From assembly GCA_028554755.1 (NCBI GenBank), contig JAPTOF010000026.1, forward strand, positions 434,001-498,000: a DNA stretch of 64,000 nucleotides. The letters run 5' to 3'. This document shows, piece by piece, positions 1-11,592 of the stretch. The notes beneath the pieces are model-generated. The model was not told where the DNA came from, made no database searches, and worked only from the letters and a program-made list of their open reading frames with translations. How positions within the stretch are numbered: position 1 is the first letter of the stretch; every line of letters begins with the position of its first letter. The DNA comes from Cordia subcordata. Taxonomy: Eukaryota > Streptophyta > Magnoliopsida > Boraginales > Cordiaceae. The translations under genes and the position numbers were made by a program.

Positions 1-660
1 CCCACAAGTCAAACGATTGATATACCCCTGAAGGGTAATATCACTAGTACTAGATTTCTGGTGATCAAGTGGACAAATCCAAAAGGGGCATATAGACTAT
101 GCAACATATACATATCCCAACTAAACTAGAATATAACACTCAACGTATGAGGTAGACAATCTTATTGTTCAAGACCTCTCTTTATGGCACATCAAAGTGT
201 TGTACCTTAACTTAGTCAGTTCATCTGCACATGCTCAAGATTAAGAGCATTGTCACTTGATAGCTGTGAGTATCTTGCCTTTTATATGTAACGGTATGGT
301 TAAGGGAAAAGATACTCATGGTACCTCTATCTAATGCGTGATACACACACTAAGAGCATAGTCCGAAAACCATCCAATGACCTAAATAGGTCACCCTTTC
401 AAAGAGACTCGCCTATCATAGCCTTGTCCCAGTAGAGTGCCTAACACTACCATCTAGCTATGGACCGATTTGTGATATCATCAAATCTAGACTTGAGCTT
501 ACTGTGCGTCCAGTCTTACTGCATACCCAAGTCATTGGTGTACATCATTGGACCTTTGTACTTTGCATCAATGCACAAATGGAGAGAATATATGGTGTAA
601 AACTTAACATATGAACAATGTCATGAGCGAGTTATGTCCAATATCTAGTAATTACCTTGT
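1..660. repeat. Unassigned LTR-like repeat, no gene
   Basis: No open frame with a recognisable domain is visible. Read on the minus strand, composition and phrasing resemble a copia LTR: a TGTTGCGATC-type start near 690-700 followed by a long AT-rich non-coding tract. It also loosely resembles the block inserted in the copia RT near 11012-11592. The left end is outside the window and no target duplication could be checked, so the class is a guess. Confidence 0.25.
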
Positions 661-699
661 GCTTATGGTCTTTAGGGCATACGATCGCAACAAATGCCT

Positions 700-1850
700 A
701 CTGCCAATTCTAAATGAACTGCATCATTTTCATCACATTATTGTTAGGGGACTGGCTATTAGAAGGAGCTTGGAGTGCTAGGGGCTGAGGAGCACTAGTG
801 AGCCTAGGTTGATTTATATTGTAAAACCCTAAGGGCATAGCAGGATGCTGTTTCTGCTGGAGAGGGCTAGGAATAAAAAGACTCATGCTGACCCTGTCTC
901 TACGAGAACTTGGTGTTGTCCTTCCAACCTGGATTGTAAGTGTTAAAGTACGGGTTGTACTTATGAGAATAACCTTGGGTAGCACACACTTACTCCTGCA
1001 TGAACTTGGGAAACTGGGAAGTGGACTCGAAACATAAAGCAGACACTTAAACTATCGAAGGGGCAAAGGACTAACTTACAAAACTAGTCCTATGATTGTG
1101 GGAGGAAAGAGACAAAGAAATGAATTGATTTAACTTATTCATGAGGGCCTTTACCTTAGTGGGCAAATCTAAAGAAACTCCAACCTCTTGAACATCTCTT
1201 CTATTCACCTCTCAACTAGACCTATCCATAACTGAATTTTGGAAAGAGTTCTTGGCCAACAAATCCATTTTCTCCCTGCCTTACTTGCTTTCAAATTATA
1301 GAATCCATCACTAGAGGCGGCATTAACCATCATTCTATTTTGATCATTTAAAGCTTGAAAAAAATATTGAAGTAGAATATGATTACCATAACCGTGGTGC
1401 AGATACTGCCTAAGAAGTTCATTGAACCTCTTCTAAGCCTTATGAAAGGACTCTAAATAATGTTGGAAGAAAGTCATAATGGAAGTCCTAAGGTCGGTCA
1501 TCTTCGCCAAGGGAAACAATTTTTGGAAGAACTTATATTAAAGCTCATTTAATGATGAGATGTAACCATTAGGTAAACAATGATACCAAGACTTAGCTTT
1601 ATCCTTAAGGGAGAATGGGAACAACTTAAGGTAGATGACCTCTTGAGGCACATTGGGGACGTGAAGGGTAGAACTCATCTCTACAAAATCGGTTATGTGG
1701 TCCAAAGGACTCTTATTGCTCCTCCTATAAAAGGAAGGGAGCATAGCCAACATGTTAGGCTTAATCTTAAAATTTGCACCCCCCAACCCTAGAACATGGA
1801 TAGCCAAATTAGGCTGAAAGGCATTGGGGAGAAGGAATTACCTAAGCATG
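700..1850 (-). pseudogene. Athila-like gypsy gag remnant
   Basis: Minus-strand capsid-type gag of a Ty3/gypsy element. Between 1807 and 1538 an 89-codon open stretch carries the gag motif LKLFPFSLKDKAKSWYHCLP, typical of Athila-lineage gag. Further along, at about 975-885, another frame shows the tyrosine-rich YNPYFNTYNPGW block seen near the C-terminal end of these gags. Frameshifts and stops separate the pieces, so no functional protein is expected. It lies downstream (minus sense) of the LTR at 2468-3882 and its primer binding site, where gag belongs. Confidence 0.65.
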
Positions 1851-2440
1851 GGCTCATCATCTATGGGTGGGTCTGGCCCAAGGGGCTCTTGTTTAAAATG
1901 ATCTTGGGCTTCATGTCCATGGTGATAATGCGATGGAATGGGATTCGTAGGGGGAATGGAAGGAGGAATAGGCGGATTATAGGATTGGCCATCTTTTCAA
2001 GAAGATCTTCGACATTCCTAAAATGTCATGTAATCCTATTGAGTTTAGGATTAAATGAAACTAAGGGATTTTTAAGTGATCGCCTACCAAGCATGCAACG
2101 CTATCTTAACTCCGGCCACTTTAACCCCTAAAACTTCAACAATGTCCTAAAACTACAGCAATAAAGCCACAAACCTATAGGGTCTACTAAAAATAAGAAA
2201 TAAAAGCAAAAAAGGGAAGCTAAACAAACAAGTTTTGCTAAGCAATAAAAGTAAACACAAGAGATCAAAGGAACTAAAAGCAAGGCAAGATAAATAACTA
2301 CTAAAGCAAGCTTCTGAACTAAAGCAAGCTTCTGAACAAAAACCAAGATAAGAAACAACTAAAATAACCTAACAAGATAAAGCAAAATGAACAAGTAAAG
2401 TAACTACTAAAACACATAAATAAAGAACACAAACTACTGT

Positions 2441-2461
2441 GCCTCTATGGTAACGGTGCCA
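2441..2461 (-). other. Primer binding site (tRNA-Asp type)
   Basis: Immediately outside the low-coordinate end of the LTR at 2468-3882 the minus strand reads TGGCACCGTTACC. This resembles the tRNA-Asp 3' end complement used by Athila-type elements (TGGCGCCGTTGCC) with changes. It marks the start of an internal region running toward lower coordinates. Confidence 0.6.
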
Positions 2462-2467
2462 AGAACT

Positions 2468-3882
2468 TGATGTATGTTTTAAACCCACAAGCGTAGAGAT
2501 CGTTCGTGGTATAGCGAATTTGAGTACGGGTATCGTCTCTATAGGGAGGCTACCTTAGTTCGGTCTCTATGTACAAGAGTGCCTAAGACTACCTACGTGC
2601 GTGTGTTGGTAAATTTTTGGTCTTTTTGATTCAAGAGGGCTCTCAAATTAAACCTAAATCTAAACCTACGCTAATGGAGAAACTAAGGTGTCTAGCTAAG
2701 GAAAGGAAGCTTAACAAGATAGAAGAGGATCTAAGGTGATTGAGTTACAACTAGACTCGGGCTATGATAATGGTTTGGTCTATCTATGGCTTCATTGCAC
2801 TCTTTGGTGTTAATTAACATCCTATTCAAGACTAATCTATTAGTATTATTTCAGACTAGAGATTAGACTCTTTGAGCATTAACTAGTGCAAGTGGGTACC
2901 CTTTTAGTATTGTTTTAGAGTAGAGGTATACTTCTACCACACAAGTCATCTATTACCCGTATTAATCAACATATATTGCTGCAAATAGGGCTTATACTGT
3001 TAGCATGTATTAAGGCTAAGGTGACACCACTACTAGCAGCTTTTAAGCAAGAAATAACACATGTAACTTTAGTTAGGCATTTTAACAGACACATAGACAT
3101 GTTTAATTATTGCACATTGACATATTGATTCATGCCATTAATCAATGTAAAGAAGGATGTATTAATAGCCAAAGGTATACACAAATCCTTTATTCAAAGC
3201 CCTAATCTAATATACAACAACAAACACCTGAAGATCTAGCCTAATCTAGCAACATATTTACAAGAAATAGAAAGAGAACAAGAAGAAATACCTTAATCTT
3301 CCTTCCAAATCAGTACAAATCCTTCAAATTCTTGTTAGATGTTTCAATCCTTGCTTGATATGGGGTTTGGATAGTGGTTTAGGGTGTTTGTTGAAGTGGG
3401 AAAGCGTTAGGGTTTTATTAGGGTTCGAAAATTAAGCTCTTTTCCTAAAAAAGACCTAAAATGGGCTATTTATAGACTCTTTAGTGCAAGTACTGGGGGA
3501 GCCTATTGGGTAGCCTGTACAAAACATGGTGCTAACAAGTAAATATATGAGCTCTTTGGATTTACCGAGGGACCCTATTAGGCAGCCCTCAGTGCCTTGA
3601 CAGCTTAACTTGAAACTTCATTTCTAGCTCATCTCTTTATCTTTTAGCTTCCGGTCTTCAATGTTTAGCTTGTTTCTTCCTTGTTTAAGCTCGACACATC
3701 CTAAAACTCACCGAAAACATAAAATATAGCACTTAATATAGATTTATGCATTTAAATACATTATGTACAAATATTAACAAATATGTATAAACTCTATACT
3801 AAATGGACTTAATTATACTCTAGAATACTTTTAAATGTACATATAAACATTATGTACAAACACACACAAATGACACACATCA
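2468..3882 (-). repeat. Athila-like LTR, subfamily B
   Basis: About 1.4 kb LTR bounded by TGATGTATG at the low end and CACACATCA at the high end (inverted TGATRTG termini). It is colinear with the solo LTR at 28798-30426 (same subfamily). A minus-strand TATA box lies at 3466-3475 (CTATAAATAG). A PBS abuts the low end, and a minus-strand purine tract typical of a PPT abuts the high end (3883-3900), so it serves two internal regions at once. Unlike its relatives it lacks perfect GGTCGACC palindromes upstream of the TATA box. Confidence 0.7.
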
Positions 3883-5400
3883 ACACCCCTAAACCTTCCC
3901 CTTGCTTGTCCCCAAGCAAGCCTAAACCAAGTCTATCCACATGCTTTTCGAATAGTTGTTGGTTGTATTGACTTGTTATCTTTTTACCTCTAAAGAAATA
4001 TAAGGGGTCATTTCTTTCTGTGTAAGGATTTCCCTAGCCTTTTTCAGATCCTTCTCTCAATTACAAAGGGTCTCCCACCACAAACTTAGGATTCCAACTC
4101 GTAAACCCAGAATGTTGATACTTCACGCCCTATCAACTAACATAGCCTCTCAATATACACTTAGCCCTAAAGATACTAGGAAGAGAAGAATACATCACAA
4201 TGGCTCACAATTGACATAAAAGCCTTATTCACAATACAACAAAATAACTAAAAGAAATACTTGTGTCAAATTGACATTGTGTCAGTTGACACTTATTCAA
4301 CGTACTTCACTTTTTCATATTTTTGTTGCCTTTTGGCTTTTTATCATTTTTCACTTTTTTTCATTTTTTTTGCACTTTTCCATTTTTTTTCATTTCTTTC
4401 TTAATACATAACATAAACAAAAGGAAAAGAAAAGGAAAAGGCTAAGGCAAACTGAAAGAACCAATCAAGGAAGAGTCACTCATATCAACAACCCTTAAAC
4501 ACTTTTTCCAACCAAGTTGTGTGAAAACTACAACGTGCATTCTTAGAAGTGCTCACTCCTCATAGTTTTCAAAACGATTCTCTTCAAAATCTAGGTCATA
4601 CCCCACACTTCATTCCCTTGCCACAATACACCCTCATTTTCTCCAATCAATTAAGTCAATAGCAAAGGCCAACTCGCCAACTAACATAGAGATAAACAAC
4701 TCAAAACATGCAAAAAATTCGAAAAAATTGAACACATTTTGAGCAAAAACAAGGTATGCCATGTAAATCTACCCCAAATATTATATAAATCATAAAGGAA
4801 CAACCACACCCCTAGACTTGAACTTTGCTTATCCGTAGGCAAATAGCACAAAACCATACGACAAGCAAGTAACATGAAACACCTATGGGGAGTGTGGAAG
4901 GGATAGATAGGGACAAGAAAAGAATAGTGAGATACAACCTTGTTTGCATAGAAGTCCATGAATGTCAATGATGTTTGATCATTTATTAGCCCCATCTTTA
5001 TACAAAGCACTAATACTCAAAAAACAAAGAAGAGATTAGAAGATAATACCATGCAAGTCCACATTGGCATTTAAAAGATAAGCAAGGATGTATGTACAGG
5101 TATAGGATTGATGCACAAATGATGGAATGGAGCAAGAACAAGTAAGGGAGTAAAATCTAACCAACTAAGAATACAACAAAGTATACTCTAAACCACTACA
5201 AGACAAAAAAAAAAGACAAAAGCAATCCAATCTACTATATGCAAAGTAAGAATAACTAAAATAAAACTAATCTACTGTATATAATATGAAAAAGAGGGAA
5301 ATACAAGAAGAACAAGAGAAATATAAAAGCCTAGGATGCCTCCTAGCACTGGATTTAATGTCCCCCGCCGGGCGCTAATGTTAAAGCAAAACTTGTTTAA
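3883..5400 (-). repeat. Athila-like 3' internal region, non-coding
   Basis: Colinear with 21171-22560, the segment between integrase and 3' LTR of the element at 19245-25586. Shared landmarks are the tract containing TTGCTTGTCC next to the LTR, the pyrimidine-rich CTTTTT/CATTTT stretch (4310-4400) and the GCCTCCTAG motif (5337-5345). No convincing ORF. It sits between the acidic ORF (5460-6407) and the LTR 2468-3882, as a 3' untranslated region of a minus-strand element would. Confidence 0.55.
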
Positions 5401-5459
5401 AGTTACATGGCATAAATTGTTGGATAATCAACGAAGCACATAAAGTAGAGAAAAAGGGA

Positions 5460-6407
5460 TCATGCAATAAATGATAGGGGAAACAATGAACAATGTAAGC
5501 CTTTTTTCATAATGTCCCACCCCGAAGCGTGAAACATGGACGTGTGTTCGTATGTGGTAAGGACCATGCAACCATGCAAGTGCTCATGCCGTACTTGTTC
5601 ACTCACTAACCACCCCATGGCTTTTTTCTCGTGATCTAGGACTAAGAACACACATTTCCCATGGGCCAATGAAAGGTCAAATCCATGCAATGTGAGAAGT
5701 ATATGCCTTAATCCTGGGTGAAAATGTTTAATACAAGAAGCCATATATGTAAGCTCCAAAGAAGCGGAAGACTCAACGGAATAGGAATGGAAAGTTTGGG
5801 CGACATCTAGAAAAGGAAGGTCAATGGGAGGAGACATGGAAGCGCTAAACTCTTCCTTTTTTTGAGATATGACGTGATCAAATGAGGGACACTCTAACTC
5901 TTTACAAGGGATAAACATGCATGGAGGTGGTAAAGTAGACTCAAATGAATCATGCAAACAGTAAGTGCAATGGAAGTGTGCATACTCATCTCCCTCCCAA
6001 AGGCATTCGAGTTGAATTGAGAATAATAACAAAAAGTTTGTCCTCCAAGCATGGTTAAGACGTAGACAGAGAGGGAACATAGGTTCACATGACTCAATGA
6101 GGGGTGGTGAAAGAATAGGAGGATAGGGTACCACTTCCTCTAGTACAAACCAACAATCATCATCAAGAACCAAGATGCTATCAAGCTCATCTTCTTTCTC
6201 ATTACAAGATGTAAACTCTTCACTTATCTCTCTCTCTATCTCTTCTTCCAAAACATCATCTTTTTCACCATTATTCTCTTCATCTATAGGTCTCATTCCC
6301 ATTCTTTCAACACGGTCTAAAGGTATCTTAACACTCTCACTCATGGGTTGTTCGTTCTCAACTTCTCTATTCGAGTCCGTGACCATTTCGGCTAATTGTT
6401 CGTTCAT
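5460..6407 (-). CDS. Acidic 315-aa ORF of a non-autonomous gypsy element
   Basis: An intact minus-strand ORF of 315 codons, the longest uninterrupted frame in the left 20 kb. The N-terminal third is strongly acidic (Glu/Asp-rich, about residues 1-85, with runs such as EEEIEREISEEF). The remainder is hydrophobic and Cys/His-rich (about 110-315) without a domain I recognise; I see no protease, RT, RNase H or integrase motif. It lies between a PBS-adjacent zinc-knuckle remnant (6530-7020) and an Athila-type 3' region (3883-5400), so it takes the position of pol in a minus-strand LTR element bounded by the LTR at 7195-9073. I infer a protein of a non-autonomous gypsy element; function unknown. 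A chance ORF in decayed sequence is possible but less likely at this length. Confidence 0.5.
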   Translation of the reverse strand: MNEQLAEMVTDSNREVENEQPMSESVKIPLDRVERMGMRPIDEENNGEKDDVLEEEIEREISEEFTSCNEKEDELDSILVLDDDCWFVLEEVVPYPPILSPPLIESCEPMFPLCLRLNHAWRTNFLLLFSIQLECLWEGDEYAHFHCTYCLHDSFESTLPPPCMFIPCKELECPSFDHVISQKKEEFSASMSPPIDLPFLDVAQTFHSYSVESSASLELTYMASCIKHFHPGLRHILLTLHGFDLSLAHGKCVFLVLDHEKKAMGWLVSEQVRHEHLHGCMVLTTYEHTSMFHASGWDIMKKGLHCSLFPLSFIA

Positions 6408-6529
6408 ATCTTTTAGTCTCTCAATGTTGGATTGAATTAAGGATTGGAGATTTTATAACTTTTCATCTTCATATGAGGGAGACCTGAGAGAAGAGGGTTC
6501 ATTTGAATAGAAATGGTAATCATTTTGAA

Positions 6530-7020
6530 CATAACCATAAAAAACTCAAGAGAAGAATCGGTGGGAAAAGATGGAGTGGAAGATGAACTCTCAAAACAAG
6601 GAGGGAGATAGAATGATGAGTCATCTTGACCCTAAGACAAATGTGCATGATGTGGCTCCTTATAATCATGATGACTACATGAAGATTCGTACATGGGCAC
6701 ATGATTTCTAGGGGCACTATTAGGCTTGTAAGAAAAGTAGGACAAGAATCAAAGTCATGGTCATGGCTCTCACAAAGATAACAAAAATAATAATACGACT
6801 CTTAATAATCATGATAACTAGATGGAGATGCATGACTATAGGGGTCATGACTTGCATTAGCCCGATATTGGGAATTTCTATATATGGGGGGCAACTTGTA
6901 ATACGATGCTCACAACTACCACATAGAACACAAGCATTAGAAGCATATACGCGGGGTAGGAAAGAGGATACAAGTGACCACCAAGAGGCATTGGATCCAT
7001 CCATACTCAATCAACACAAG
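6530..7020 (-). pseudogene. Zinc-knuckle gag-like remnant
   Basis: From an ATG at 7010 the minus strand encodes MSMDGSNASWWSL followed by a CX2CX4HX4C knuckle (CVLCGSCEHRITSC, about 6940-6900). After an apparent frameshift, a second knuckle of the same spacing (CYLCESHDHDFDSC) appears near 6790-6745 in another frame, followed by Tyr/His/Ser-rich sequence. Two nucleic-acid-binding CCHC knuckles just downstream of a PBS indicate a nucleocapsid-type protein. At least one frameshift and an in-frame stop make it a pseudogene. Confidence 0.5.
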
Positions 7021-7167
7021 TAAACCTCTTCTCAATTCAAGATTTTTTTTATTTTTCTCAATTTTTTTTCTTTTTTTTATTTTTCAAATAAAGGAAAGCA
7101 AGTAAAGATAGAACAACACACAAGAAACTAATGGAAAACACAAAAGCACATAAAACACTAATAATAT

Positions 7168-7188
7168 GCCTTCCTGGTAATGGCGCCA
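7168..7188 (-). other. Primer binding site (tRNA-Asp type)
   Basis: Minus strand TGGCGCCATTACCAGG directly follows the LTR end at 7195. The first seven bases match the Athila tRNA-Asp PBS (TGGCGCC) exactly. This fixes the LTR at 7195-9073 as the 5' LTR of a minus-strand element. Confidence 0.7.
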
Positions 7189-7194
7189 AGAACT

Positions 7195-9073
7195 TGGTGT
7201 CTCTTTAGAGGTACAAGCCCTAAATACACACAAGCACACGGATTGGTGCAATATAGTGTGTTCAAGAATGGGTGTCGAACCACAGGAAGGCTATTGCGTG
7301 GAAAGAATTCTATGTGTGTATGCTCTAGAAGGTGCCTAAAAGAAAACCTAAACTAAACATATTTTTTTGGGGTTTCGAATTAACGGGAGCTTAAAGAAAG
7401 AGAATGAAACTACACTATGGGAAACAAAAATGAAAAAATGGGGAGACAAGCTAATCAAGAGAGGAATTAACTACTGGAAAGGGGTTAGGGTGACTTATAC
7501 TTGCTAATAGGTGATTCTCAACTCTTATGCTGCAGGATTATGGAAAATGGCTTAAGTATCCGATGCTCTATAACTAGGTTGCTGTCTAGTATCCTAATTT
7601 ATCCCTAGGACTCGGTAGGGGTTCATCCTTAGGCGGTGCCTCCTAGAGCTACAGATGGACCTTATGACCTAGGATCATAGGAGGGACTAAATAGCTTTCT
7701 AAGTAACCTTAAATGAACCTGCTGCAGTTCTTAAACCATTGGTTGGATTTAAAGCCAAGACTTAGGGTTACTAAAGTCAACTAAACCTACCAGGACTCCT
7801 ATTAATTGGATTTAGAGCTAAAGGAAACTCGATCTAGGCTAGTCCTTAATTGTACACTATCATCCTAGGGTCACTATTATAGGATTAGACCTATGTGCGC
7901 AATCCTACATGTTTTAACCTATGGTGATGTGAATACGTGGACCTATTTATTACCAAAATATCGTCATGCTTGATTTATACATTAATAACAATTGGGTGCC
8001 AACATATAGCTAATATTGGAATTATATTCATGATGACACATGCTATTACTCACATAGATATGAACAAAGCAATACCCATTTCATACAATACATAAACAAA
8101 CACATAGACATGATTATAAGATGGATTAGAGGTGTTTAGTAGCAAATAAAATCCAATTTGTACACAAATTACTCACACAGGCATTTAATCAAACATATAG
8201 ACATGTACTGAGTAAACACCATTGAACAAGAAGAACAAAGTATGTACATGTATAAGCCATCAAAATCCTGTAACATAAGAGTGTTAAATCAGCCCATTAC
8301 ACAAGCTTAATCATCCTAATCAAGTCTACTTAAACATGAATAAAAATAGGATGAAAGAGAGAATATGAAACTTCCCTTCCATTCTAGCTATTTTTGTATA
8401 AAATTTGAGTAAATCCTTAATCCAAAGTTGTTAAATCCCTCTAAACAAGCTTGAATCCAAGTGAAAAGTGTGAAAAGGTGTGTGTGAGATGGGTGAAGAT
8501 TAGGGTTAAGTGTGTGAGAAGTAGGTGTGAAATGTGTGTTAGTTGATTCTTCAAAATGCTGAAACATCAGGTCCTATTTATAGCCTCTAGCATTACTACC
8601 GGTAGACCTTACTAGTTGGTCGGTAGATGAAGGGTTCAACCGGTTCCAAAGTGTACTCTTTGAAGTGACCGTCTGACTATACCGGTTAGCTGGTTCGCCC
8701 TTCTATTCTCTAGAACTACTACCTGACCAACCGGCCAGTTGGTAAGCTCTAGGGGTCGATCGGTTCCTCTTTATTGCTTCAATCTTCATTCTTCTTTGCT
8801 TTCGGCCACTTTCCCATGGCATGTACACCTTTTATCTTTATCATCAAACTTCATCCAAGCTCGCCATTAATCCAAACTTCACCTAAGACTACAAAATATG
8901 TACTTAGTGAGTGTTTATCTATCAAACTCAATTATGTACAATTATCTTCGCTAAGGCCCTATTATACTAAATGTACTATACTAATGCCACTATACATGCA
9001 TATAACACCTCTAAAGTATATGGAAAATACAATAGAAGCACACACCAAATCAAAGAACATTAGACATGTATCA
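7195..9073 (-). repeat. Athila-like 5' LTR, subfamily A
   Basis: About 1.88 kb LTR, TGGTGT at the low end and CATGTATCA at the high end (minus sense TGATACATG...ACACCA). It aligns along its length with the LTR at 19245-21170. A minus-strand TATA box (CTATAAATAG) is at 8574-8583. Just upstream of it (8590-8770) is a diverged cluster of CCGGT/GGTCG palindrome-like motifs. The high-coordinate junction falls against copia gag-like sequence at 9074, suggesting insertion into that element. Confidence 0.7.
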
Positions 9074-9239
9074 ACCCATTGCTATTATAAGAAATTTCGT
9101 GATAGAGGACCACATGTCCCATATTGGCAAAGACCTAAATGGGTTGTCAAGGCCAAAAAGTGATACTAACATCAAGGACCCAAAATAAAGAATTGTTTGA
9201 ATTTGATGCATATAGATATGTCATGTAAGCAAAACTAGC

Positions 9240-9300
9240 AAGATGAAGTAGATCTTGGATAGTGGTTGTTCCAAACATATGATGGGAACCAATCACTCTT
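9240..9300 (+). pseudogene. Copia protease remnant
   Basis: Reads ILDSGCSKHMMG near 9250-9285, the aspartic protease active-site region of SIRE-type copia polyproteins (DSG catalytic triad intact). It is surrounded by stops, so only the motif survives. Confidence 0.65.
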
Positions 9301-9414
9301 CTATGAATTGAAGGGAACCAAAGGTTGGAATGTAACCTTTAGAGACAAAGAGAAGGAAAGATTATTGATAAATGAAGCATTGGTCATAAGGATTGGCTTG
9401 CTATTCATAATATC

Positions 9415-10330
9415 TTGCTTGTAAAGGGTCTTAAGTTTAATTTGCTTAATTTAGTCAATTATGTGATAAGGGTCACAAAGTGGTATTTCAATCTTCTAAT
9501 TGCATTGTGCATGATTGTAATAGTGAACATGTGCTATTTGTTGCTAGTAGAAATGATAATGTGTATACTGTTGAGATTGATCTACTTGAAAATCAACATG
9601 TTAAATGCTCATCAATTGTTCATGATAATGCTTGGTTATGGCATAGAAGATTAGGGCATGCTGGCATGAGGTTGTTGAAAGATTTGTCAAAACATGATCT
9701 TGTTAGAGATTTGCCTAAAATCAAATTTGAAAAAGACAAAATATGTGATGCATGTCAATTAGGAAAGCAACATAAAACTTCTTTCAAATCAATCAACATG
9801 GTTTCAACTATTAGAGCATTAAAATTGTTGTACATGGATTTGTTTGGACCAATTGATATGACTAGACTAGGTGGTTTTAGATATACCTTTGTTGTTGTAG
9901 ATAACTACACTAGGTTTATATAGGTCATGTTTCTTGCGCACAAAAGTGATGCATTCAATGAATTTGCAAAATTGTGTGGAAAAGTGCAAAATGAGAAAAG
10001 GTATTTTATAACTTGCATTCGTAGTGATAATGGCCCAGGATATGTGAACACTCTTTTTATGCATTTTTGTAATGATTATGGTATTGAGCTCAACTTTTCG
10101 GCCTCTCAAACTCCTCAACAAAATGGGGTAAGAGAGAGAGAGAATCGTACTTTACAAGAAATGGCAAGGACTGTGCTTAAAAAACACAACTTGCTTATAT
10201 ATTTTGGAGTGAAACAATTAACACTGCATGTTATGTGCAAAATAGAGTCCTTATTAGACCCATTTTGAACAAAACCCCATATGAGCTTTGGCATGGCAAA
10301 ACCACCTAAGATTTCATATTTCAAAAGTCT
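9415..10330 (+). pseudogene. Copia GAG-pre-integrase and integrase
   Basis: The stretch 9480-9923 encodes the zinc-binding GAG-pre-integrase region (WLWHRRLGHAGMRLL with CDACQLGKQ) and the start of the integrase core (YMDLFGPIDM). After an in-frame TAG at about 9921 the same frame resumes at 9927 with the second catalytic Asp (IRSDNGPGY) and the Glu region (SQTPQQNGVRERENRTLQEM). It breaks off near 10268. Integrase inserts element cDNA into the host chromosome; this copy cannot make a full enzyme. Confidence 0.8.
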
Positions 10331-10564
10331 TTGGTTGTAAATGATTTATTTTAAATACAAAGGATCACTTAAGAAAATTTGATGCTAGACTATACGAGGG
10401 TATATTTCTAGGTTATTCCACTAAGAGTAAAGCTTACAGAATCTGTAATAAAAAAACCTCTTGTTGTGGAAGAATCAATACATGTAACTTTTGATAAAAC
10501 TAACCCATTTGCACAGAGAAAAACCTTGTTGATGGTGTAGGTTATCTCTTAGAGAAGACTACAC

Positions 10565-10985
10565 TTGAAAATCAACCCACAATTAGCAAGGAGACTCCAA
10601 ATGACCAAGAAAATACATATCAAGGAGAAAAATCTCAAGTCAAGGAGGATGGTGGACAATGCTCAAATCAATGCACCACCTTGGAGGATAAGGAGACTCA
10701 CATTGATTTGCCAAAAAAGTTGGATGTTTGTGAGGAATCACCCTCAAGATCAAATTATTGGTGATCCATCCAAAGGCATAAGAACAAGGCATAATCTCAA
10801 TACGTTTTATGAGCATTTTGTATTTATTTCACATATTGAACCTAAGAATGTAAAAAAGGCCTTCCTTAATGAAAATTTGATAATTGCAATGCAAGAAGAG
10901 TTAAATAAATTCATTAGAAACAAAGTTTAGAAGCTGATTGAAAGACCAAGAGACCACTCGGTAATTGGAACTAAATAGGTGTTTA
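10565..10985 (+). pseudogene. Copia linker and start of reverse transcriptase
   Basis: A 121-codon open stretch (10565-10930) covers the variable linker and the conserved entry to RT: FVFISHIEPKNVKKAFLNEN, followed by AMQEELNKF. The frame stops at 10928, and a variant of VFKNKLNESD follows at 10980-11003 just before an inserted block. Confidence 0.65.
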
Positions 10986-11003
10986 AGAACAAACTAAATG
11001 AAT

Positions 11004-11592
11004 CTGATATAGAAAGGCCTTCCTTAATGAAAGCTTTGGCCAAAGTCTTAATATATTAAGACTAGGTAGAATATCATTCTCCTAATACCCGGAGCGGTCA
11101 ATCCCATCTTGACCTATACATTGACTTTGAGGTATTTGCCTATACCCAGCAGCCTTCGTCACCAGATTAGAAATTGAGATAGTCTGATACCAAAGCGTAG
11201 GGAGTAATCCATAAGCCTCCATGGCAGTCTTAGGTTTAAGGGAATACAACATTCATGTGCACGACAATTAGGTCGTGCCCATGGTGAGATGTAGAGACAT
11301 TCTCACTGGACTCTATTACGAGCACTATAATCTATGCTCGATAGAATTAATGTCCTAGTACCAATTCTATCATTTGGTTACAAACTATGTTTAAGGACGA
11401 TCGAGCTATCCCTTATTCACATAGCCTTATTAGGTCATCCTAAGGACTACGTCATGATCTAACAATTGAGAAGAAGATGTACGATATGACTTGAGGCTAA
11501 AAGTAAGACAATTCATGCACAAATTAGTACATAATCTATAATAGACGACTGACTTACAATAGATGACTGACTTTAGGACACCATTCCTAACA
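11004..11592. repeat. Insert within copia RT, LTR-like
   Basis: The RT reading breaks off after KLNESD (about 11003) and resumes at about 11596 (R-L-E-A-Q-G, then GIDYDEIYA). The roughly 590 intervening bases have no coding potential. On the minus strand the block begins TGTTAGGAATGG, like an LTR. A possible ATAGA repeat lies at both edges (11009-11013 and 11587-11592 region) but termini are not clean. The start of the block also repeats about 20 bp found at 10857-10878. Class uncertain. Confidence 0.4.

Noticed and set aside
8774..9163. Plus-strand ORF of 129 codons
   Set aside because: It runs across the LTR end at 9073 into copia gag-like sequence; a chance fusion of two elements.
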